Source: Branchiostoma lanceolatum
Taxonomy: Eukaryota > Chordata > Leptocardii > Amphioxiformes > Branchiostomatidae
DNA: 64,000 nt
Assembly (NCBI RefSeq): GCF_035083965.1
Contig: NC_089738.1
Coordinates: 14,162,734 to 14,226,733, forward strand
Reading direction: 5' to 3'
This document shows positions 57,467 through 64,000 of this stretch, piece after piece. A model generated the notes under the pieces. That model searched no databases and had not been told where the DNA came from. It worked only from the letters and a program-made list of their open reading frames with translations. The first letter of the stretch is position 1. Each line of letters begins with the position of its first letter. Made by a program: the position numbers and the translations under genes.

Positions 57467-60400
57467 TTAGTAGTCGTTAATTGAATCCCAAAAATCGCAG
57501 CTCGGACCGTCCAGGTCCTGCATAGCCAAGCTAGCCGGCGTCTGGAAATTTATGTATTTCCGCGCGTCGGTGTCGTACGCAGGCCATTCCGGGGCGGACT
57601 TCTTTTGGCACGGGCCCTTGTTAGGGTTGCCTGTGTGGGCAAAGTTGGACCAATAACAGGCCATTAGGTCAGCTAGGGTCACTTCTTCCGCCGTGTACGT
57701 GTAGAGGTCCATAGAGTTACCGTGCCATACGTAGGGAAGCTCCGACCCGTGACAACTGTGATTGACACAGAACTGGAAGTGCGGGCCCCACCCCGGGAAC
57801 GAGAACGCGTGCGCGAACTGGTACAAGAACACGTCGTTCTGCGCACCCACGTGACCTCTCACAGCCGCTCGGTTCGCGCATGTGAACAACCATTCAGTTC
57901 CGATCGTCGCCATGATTGGCCTTTGGTCGTTGCTGCTCTTGTCTGCTGGGTACTCGCGAAAGATTTCTAAAACTTTCCACGGTTCTACGGCTAGCGAAGG
58001 TAGGAAGAACCCTGTCATGTATTCGTAGTACCCAAGAGCGGACACCGGCTTGCCGAACCCTTCATACACGTACATGACCGCTTCTTCGCGGGTAGTGCCG
58101 ATGATGATAGGCTTCTTCTGCGCATGCCCCTTCCGAAAAGTGTCCACGGTTTGTTCGAGCAGCTCCACACCGTCGACGTGTGGACCCCACGGGACGAAAA
58201 TCTCGACGGGATACTTCAAGCTCACTTGCAGTTTGTTTCCCGCCTTTGTCTGTAGAAAAAAATGGAAAGTAAGAAGACATGTTACTCTCTGTGACGTCTG
58301 AAAAAAGATCATGCTATATGATTTAGTCCATTTCAACACTGACATGAACAATAGTTTAAATCATTAGCATGAATGGTATACACAGACACAGAAAAAACAC
58401 AAACAACACAAGTCAAACCATAATTCCAAGTCTCCAAGTATCCTATTACACCACTTTCAACTTACATGCTGCCACTATGCAATATCCACATCACTGCGAA
58501 CTCACATGGAGATCAACAAACAAAGAAACAAAGAAACAAGCAGACTACAATAGTTACCTGGGCGACGATGATGTCCTGAGGCTGTTTTCCCGCCATGCAG
58601 GCCATGTCGCCATGACGACAGCCCAGCTCTTCTGCGAAGTATTTGCCAAGCCTGGTCGCCTCAGCCTGAGATCTGTTCAGCAGATATATCCCATTTATAG
58701 AAAATGTATGTGCCAAATGACAATCATACAAGTCTTAACCCTATGAAATATCACAATTCAGAATACAGACAAACCTGTCCAATACGTCCACTCAATGGAC
58801 TCGAATGATCACAGTACACAGGTGGTCTTTATAGATAGGTTTATTGATAGTTAGATCGATGAAGAAAATCATCTTACGTACCACCCAAAAGTGGCAACAA
58901 TGACCAGGTGGTCCATATACAGCGGTGGTTATTCAAAGAGACTCCCCCCCCCAAAAGAAACCCACACAATTAGAAATCGAAGATCTCATACCTTTATGAA
59001 ATATTTTGATTTTTGTGTGAATTTCTTCCTCACACACCAAAAAACAATACAAATCCATAAAAAAAGATCTCGAGTTATAGGTTCAAAGATACAACCACAA
59101 CCGAAAACAATACCCCCGTCGGAGGCCAAGCTTCCCGGATGTAACAACAACAACAACAAACAACAACAACAAACAACAACAACATTACCAACAGCAGCGT
59201 ACCTGTAGGGAATCCCCAGCGGGTCACTCTCGATGATTCCCTGCTTGAAGAGGCTCGCTGATTGGTTACTACAGAGGTGGATACTGATGGACATCCCGCC
59301 GGCGCTCTCGCCAAAAAGGGTGACCTGGGGTTAAATCAGGACAGCAGTTACCTCAGCTGCATTGTAGATATCGTTCGTTCTTTTCGTGTGCAGTGCCTAG
59401 TGGCGCATGGACCGGCAAGTTCCCTTGCCGTTTCAGTAGCAGGGTATGTTTTTACAGGGAGGGGTTGCTAGCCCTTCCTCTTTAAGTGCTCGAGACATCT
59501 CTTCGAACATTGGATCCCCATTTTACGTCTCTTCTGAAAGACGGGTGCAGCCCTAACCGAGATGCCCTGACCCAGAATTGAACTGGGGTCTCCCAATTAG
59601 CAACTAATTGGAACCGATGGGGAGCAAACCTACAGTGACATCCATTGGTCGAAAATATAGGATAGTTCATAAGAAAGAGCCTTAGTGTTAGATATTCCAT
59701 CAAGTATAAATACTCATCTTACAATACATAGCATTTTGTAGAGTTGAGTAGAGGTTTACAAGAAATGCTGGTATGTAATGCCAGAAAAGAATTGATTTAA
59801 AAGGAAGGAATGAAAATGTGTTTCACCTGTTTCGGATCGCCACCAAACGCAGCGATGTTCTTCTGTACCCATTGCATCGCCAGTCGCTGGTCCATTATCC
59901 CATAGTTACCTTTGGATGCGGTCTTCCCGCTTCCAGCTGACAAGAAGCCAAGGGCGCCTGTATAAAAACAAAGAATTTACTATTTCTTCTATATTTGCTT
60001 TTGTCACGTACACAGACATTGCTCATATATTTCCTTATGGCATTTGGAGAAGACTATTAACGTGTTACGTTTATGAAGGTTAGGCATCCAGTCCATAAGA
60101 TATGCCAAATGACAGTTACCTAAGCATCTGGATAAACTTTTTAAACAGTCAGACGTTTCAGACAGCATCCGCTGTCTTTTGTCAGTAGCAGTTGCTGTCT
60201 GACTGTTTCAAAATTGCATCCAGTTACTTGAGTAACTGTCATTTGGCGTATTTACATGTTACTTACCTAGTCTGTAGTTAATCGTGACAACAACGACCCC
60301 TGTCTGATTAGCGTAGTACTGCCCGTCATACAGGATGACATCGCCCGACCCCCTGATGAACTGCCCGCCGTGGATCCACAGCATGACCGGGATCAGAGAC

Positions 60401-61608
60401 TGCGGCGAGGCGTTCAGAGGAGTGAAGATGTTCATGTAGAGACAGTCCTCGTCCGTCTGAAACAATTTATAGTATTAGATCCGAGAAAAACAAACTGATG
60501 ACAAAAGACAGGTTTTCAGGAAGGGGGTAATGCTGCAGTACCTGAACATATTGCTAGGGGGCCCAAAATAGTCGGGACCCACGCACCAAATTTGCTAACA
60601 TACCTTGCAAAGCAAATTTCTGCACTGGTGTTTAGAGGCATCCTTTTTAATTTCTAACATTTTTGCTAGAAACGTCGATGAAGGTTAGACACCCAGGCAA
60701 TGATACACGCCCAAAAAGTAGTTATTTAAGTAATTGGATATGATTTTGGAAACAGTTTATACCGTTTTCAAAATCGTTTTCAGTTGTTTGAATACGTTTT
60801 TGCTAAAAAGTTTAAACTTATTTGGAACAGCACACAATCCCTTTCCCCAACTTCGCCTTACAGGGACGCAAAAGAAATAGTAAAATATTAATGTAAGATA
60901 GAGGTCAACGGCCTAGCGTTTGCTGCCACTTTGAAGCTCGTGTGTAGCATGTGATCTTACAGTAATTTCCCCGCACAGTTCATAACACATAGCAGTTATA
61001 TCAATCGAAGCACCTAATTCAATGGTGCAAGGAAACAATTATGTTAGCTACAGATAGTCCCTGACCTAGTTATTTCTGTATCTGTTTGTATCTATATCTT
61101 TCATATTTTATAGCCCATATAACCTTACGCCAGTCTTTGATTTGAAAGCTATGAATGGCTTAAGTGCCAGAAGTAAGTAGATCTTACAACGGGTGACAAG
61201 GAGTGAGCTATAAGCTCAGCTCAGCCTAGCTATGCGACCCTCTGTTTCACAGCGTCTTTGCGCTTTGATCCCTTGATATTTCATGTGTGTATTCTATCCT
61301 ACCTTGTCAGGACACATGTGAGGGGGCAGGGTACAGTTCTGTGGACATGCCGGTTCCTTCTGCGTGACTTGCAGCACGTTTGGAGCCCACGAGGCCGGCT
61401 CCTCCGGCGGCTTCCAGCGTAGGGGACCCTTCGGCGGTGCTGCGTAGGGTATCCCGTAGAACACCCGGGCCTTCTCGGTGTTGAGCCCCTGGACTTTACC
61501 GAAGGACGTCTCGATCAGAGGCCCGCTCTGAGCTGTGACCTGAGCAGAGTCGCACCACAGCAAGCCGAATGCGCAGGCAAAGAGGTGTAAACTGTCCAAA
61601 ATGCTCAT
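57467..61608 (-). CDS. Secreted carboxylesterase / cholinesterase-family hydrolase
   Basis: Type-B carboxylesterases hydrolyse ester bonds of lipids or xenobiotics through a Ser-Glu-His triad. Exons in gene order: 61303-61608, 60267-60456, 59827-59957, 59203-59324, 58558-58672, 57467-58249; 548 residues, the usual family length, intact. An N-terminal hydrophobic segment ([12 protein letters not shown]) is a signal peptide or anchor. Family marks are [22 protein letters not shown], the oxyanion hole HGGQF, nucleophile GESAGG, acid candidate in [10 protein letters not shown], and His in SCHGSELPY; the end has [12 protein letters not shown]. No GPI or tetramerisation tail follows, so a soluble extracellular or lumenal enzyme is likely. 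The Cys pattern near ACPQNC resembles the crystal-protein/D2-like branch rather than acetylcholinesterase. Substrate unknown. Confidence 0.92.
59142..59185. repeat. CAA-rich microsatellite
   Basis: Imperfect (CAA)n run about 20 bp beyond the donor of the esterase exon 59203-59324. Confidence 0.85.
59470..59650 (-). mobile_element. SINE-like insert in esterase intron 3
   Basis: On the minus strand GACCCCAGTTCAATTCTGGG contains a B-box-like core and is followed by an AGACGTAAAATGGGGATCC stretch typical of tRNA-derived SINE bodies. Not related to the other SINE of this window. Confidence 0.45.
60098..60256. mobile_element. Foldback element beside an esterase splice donor
   Basis: Arms 60102-60154 and 60197-60250 are imperfect reverse complements (ATGCCAAATGACAGTTAC and its partner). 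The right arm ends about 17 bp from exon 2. A diverged relative without a clear second arm lies at 60660-60795 in the neighbouring intron. Confidence 0.7.
60510..60610 (+). repeat. Fragment of the GGGGGCCCAAA dispersed repeat
   Basis: TGCTGCAGTACC and TTGCTAGGGGGCCCAAAA are shared with 42395-42775; esterase intron 1. Confidence 0.5.
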
Positions 61609-62200
61609 GATTGTATCATATAAAAATCATGTACTGTTTGCAGTCGCCCAGTCGTCCCTGTCGAATCCACCCTCTACGGCGCAGTCTATAAAATCAGGGC
61701 AGACGTGAGATCTGTCCAAAGTTCGAGGTCGTTAAATTATTCATAGGAAACCAAGGGTCAAAAAATAAACAAAGGTCATAAGTTACGAACACTATAGCTA
61801 GGTTCAAAAAAGCTGTTTTACTAGTGACATGGAGGAAGAGAAACTAGTCTAAGAAAAGAATGCCCCACTTCCTTTTCCGCAAACTCTTTCAGCAAAAACA
61901 CAACTTCCGTGCAAGTTAAGGGGCCTCACTTGATACCCACATTCTGGACATCTGTTCACAGAACAATGCTTGCAAGTATAATTACATGTAGCTGGACATG
62001 GATGAACATGTACGTCCTCTTGCATTAGGTATCATTAAAAAAAAAATCCTCTAACGTTAGATCTGTTTAAGCGACCTATTCATTTTCTTGTGCTGTGGCG
62101 GTGTTCAAATGCGGTTGCTGTACAAACAACAAGGTGCGGTCTCGTGATCACCTGAGGGGAATAACCTTTGCCCTTAGCGATGCCTATAGTCTAGGCGATT
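61609..62200. other. Upstream region of the carboxylesterase
   Basis: Nothing definite recognised. The only TATA-like word (61687-61694) reads in the wrong direction for this gene. Confidence 0.5.
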
Positions 62201-62317
62201 GGTGCAAAAATTGTTCAAATTATGGTAAAAGCATGAAACTGGGCATAAGTGTTCCATACAACAATAGAAACAATTCTAGGGGTGGAGCCATTGGAAACCA
62301 GCTGTAACACGGCAACT

Positions 62318-62330
62318 GTTGCTAGGCAAC
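62318..62330. promoter_or_regulatory. X-box-like palindrome in repeat unit 1
   Basis: GTTGCTAGGCAAC, matching the RFX-factor X-box consensus; a TTGGCAAC half-site follows 10 bp later. Confidence 0.4.
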
Positions 62331-62847
62331 TTATTTTGCTTGGCAACGAGTGCTTTAGAGACCCAATGTCTGCATTTGTGTCTTAATTATGAGGCCAAAT
62401 GACATTAAATTTGTTATGGTGGTAACCAAGACCTATATCTTTAGACATGACATTTTTTAGAATTACTTAACTTCTAAAATCTGGTTAATTTCATGTGGTT
62501 TTTGTAATTTTATTATAAAAAATGTATATTTTGTGCTTTTGTAGCATGATAGTTCATGTAATTAGGCTTGAACTTACTTCAAATATGTAATTGATAGATT
62601 TTCATATCGTACTTTGCAAAATGTTTTGAGAAGACCCCTGTATTTGGTGAAAAAGTAACGTTTTTGGCAATTCTTGACTAATAATGTCTATTTTAGGGTT
62701 CTTTCCCACAATAGAGTTTATCTAAAAACGTGTTGTTGAAATGATTCAATTAAGGTAAAAGCATGAAACTTGGCATAAATTTTCTATACAACAATAGAAA
62801 CAATTCTAGGGGCGGAGCCATTAGAAACCTGCTCTTACATAGCAACT

Positions 62848-62860
62848 GTTGCTAGGCAAC
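62848..62860. promoter_or_regulatory. X-box-like palindrome in repeat unit 2
   Basis: GTTGCTAGGCAAC, conserved exactly although the surrounding unit has diverged; second half-site follows. Confidence 0.4.
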
Positions 62861-63344
62861 TTTTGTTGCTTGGCAACGGGTGCTTTGGAGAGCCAGTGTC
62901 TGCATTTTTTGCCTTAAGATGCGTTACTTTTGCGACCGAATGGCACAAAATTTGTTATAGTTGTAACCAAGACCTATGTCTTTAGTAGAAATCTTTTTAA
63001 ATCTGTTTTATTGCATTTATTTTTCAATTTTTTTTAGATAAAAATGTACATTTTTGGCTTTTGTACCATGATAGTGCATGTGGTTGGGTTTTAACTTGGT
63101 ACAAATATATAATTGAAAGATTGTCAAAGTATTCTGCGTGGAAAGTTTTGACAATACCCTTTTATTTGGTGAAAAAGTGACGTTTTGGGCAATTGTTTTA
63201 CTAATAATGCTTTTTTCAAGGTTCCGTTCCATTAAAGGTGTTGCCTAGAAAATGGTATCAAAATGCTTGAAGTAAGATATAAATTTGACACTTGGCATGA
63301 ATACTCTATTCAATAGTACAAAAACATTATTCTGTACTTCAATT

Positions 63345-63357
63345 GTTGCTAGGCAAC
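63345..63357. promoter_or_regulatory. X-box-like palindrome in repeat unit 3
   Basis: GTTGCTAGGCAAC, again exact, in the most diverged and truncated unit, with CTTGGCAACC behind it. Confidence 0.4.
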
Positions 63358-63629
63358 AGTTTCCCTTGGCAACCAGTACCCTAAAGAGCTAGTGTCTGCA
63401 TATACTGTTGTCTAGGAGGAGAAACCTGAAAAAAAACTTAGAACATACCCTGTAGCTTGGTAGTCAAGTGTCTTATTTAGCCCAGTGGTGGTTTGTATAT
63501 ATCTCAGCATTCCGTGCAATGTGCATTCCACGATACACATCTCAGATGGCTGACTGATCAACAACCAGTATAACATGATTAATCTATAGCATTTTTAGAA
63601 AAACACTGTAGCTTGATTAAGTTTGAGCA

Positions 63630-63880
63630 CCATATTTGAAGCGAATATTTGCATCAATGGTTTAACAGTAATTATCACACAATCTAAAAAGTTGCACTGA
63701 CTTTGTGAAAATCAGTCTCATGTTCTACTCTTTTAGACACTCAATAAAAGAAAATTTACTGATCAAATTGTACAGTTGCTGCACTTTCAAATTAAATCAA
63801 CGTGATAACAGTCAGCCATCTGGGATGTGTATTGTGGAATATGTATTGCAGGAATTGGTGGGAGGTATACAAAACACCAC
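63630..63880. repeat. Dispersed repeat related to 39530-39810
   Basis: Same order of ATATTTGCATCAATGGTT, GATCAAATTG, CAGTTGCTGCACT and CTGGGATGTGTATTG. The final 120 bp of the window show nothing further. Confidence 0.55.
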
Positions 63881-64000
63881 TAATTAATTGTTTTTAAAAG
63901 TAAATTAGACTGCAATTTATGAAACAAGCGTTGCACTGTACAACTGCATTAGTTGAAATTAACTCAAAGGAAAGAAAATCCAATTTGACCTACTTGATTC

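Larger units (their letters stand above)
62215..63400. repeat. Tandem array of about 2.3 units of 525-530 bp
   Basis: Unit anchors GGTAAAAGCATGAAACT at 62224 and 62754, and ACTTGGCAT at 62768 and 63290, give periods of 530 and 522 bp. Units are AT-rich, diverged by roughly a fifth, and lack coding capacity. Each has a GTTGCTAGGCAAC palindrome followed by a second TTGGCAAC half. Confidence 0.85.

Noticed and set aside
58369-58746. Plus-strand open frame across esterase exon 5
   Set aside because: Overlaps the well-supported minus-strand exon and has no family similarity.
61687-61694. TATA box for the carboxylesterase
   Set aside because: TATAAAAT is on the plus strand, which is the wrong direction for the minus-strand gene.
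1-64000. Retrovirus-like, LTR or Polinton-type elements
   Set aside because: No reverse transcriptase, integrase, capsid or envelope coding signal and no long terminal direct repeats were recognised.

Overview
The window looks like nuclear DNA of an invertebrate deuterostome, most probably a cephalochordate (amphioxus, Branchiostoma). This rests on intron-rich genes with GT-AG junctions, metazoan-only families (CLCA, 17-beta-HSD2-like SDRs, NHL propellers, cholinesterase-type carboxylesterases), many lineage-expanded tandem paralogues, short tRNA-derived SINEs, small terminal-inverted-repeat elements and an interstitial TTAGGG tract. Species cannot be fixed without a search. No rRNA, true tRNA gene, CRISPR array, operon or recognisable retrovirus-like element was seen.

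Layout. (1) 1-17,400, plus strand: two tandem CLCA genes. The first lacks its signal-peptide exon, which must lie left of the window. The second is complete (13 exons, 953 codons). Exon sizes and phases match almost exactly, so the pair arose by duplication of a unit of about 9 kb. (2) 17,440-24,400, minus strand: two complete 17-beta-hydroxysteroid dehydrogenase type 2-like SDR genes (called A and B here), then two SDR gene fragments pointing in opposite directions that mark a rearrangement junction. (3) 25,339-28,680, minus strand: a five-exon gene for a predicted type II membrane protein with an acidic cytoplasmic tail, one membrane segment, a repetitive Thr/Glu/Gly stalk and an extracellular NHL beta-propeller. 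(4) 29,459-34,547, plus strand: SDR gene C, with a one-base defect at exon 6. (5) 36,143-41,343, plus strand: a small secreted cysteine-rich protein gene, only partly resolved, with a terminal-inverted-repeat element in its long intron. (6) 42,830-57,114, plus strand: an orphan SDR 3' flank, SDR gene D, two exon-1 relics (one split by a 1.09-kb TA-flanked transposon), and SDR genes G and H. (7) 57,467-61,608, minus strand: a six-exon secreted carboxylesterase. (8) 62,200-63,400: about 2.3 tandem copies of a 525-530 bp AT-rich repeat, each carrying an RFX/X-box-like palindrome.

How the parts relate. The SDR array is the dominant feature: six full-length or nearly full-length genes on both strands share one seven-exon plan (exons 1, 3, 4 and 5 are always 208, 153, 106 and 106 nt) with catalytic Asn, Ser, Tyr and Lys retained. 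Copies are mosaics of each other at exon scale, which suggests ongoing exchange. Almost every copy, including dead ones, carries a direct-repeat-1-like pair of nuclear-receptor half-sites at a fixed distance from the start codon (26 nt in A/B, 29 nt in C/F/G/H and the 24-kb relic), and that upstream block is triplicated in front of G. This hints that a steroid/retinoid-type dehydrogenase array may be under nuclear-receptor control, which is inference. CLCA, NHL and carboxylesterase genes look like neighbours rather than pathway partners.
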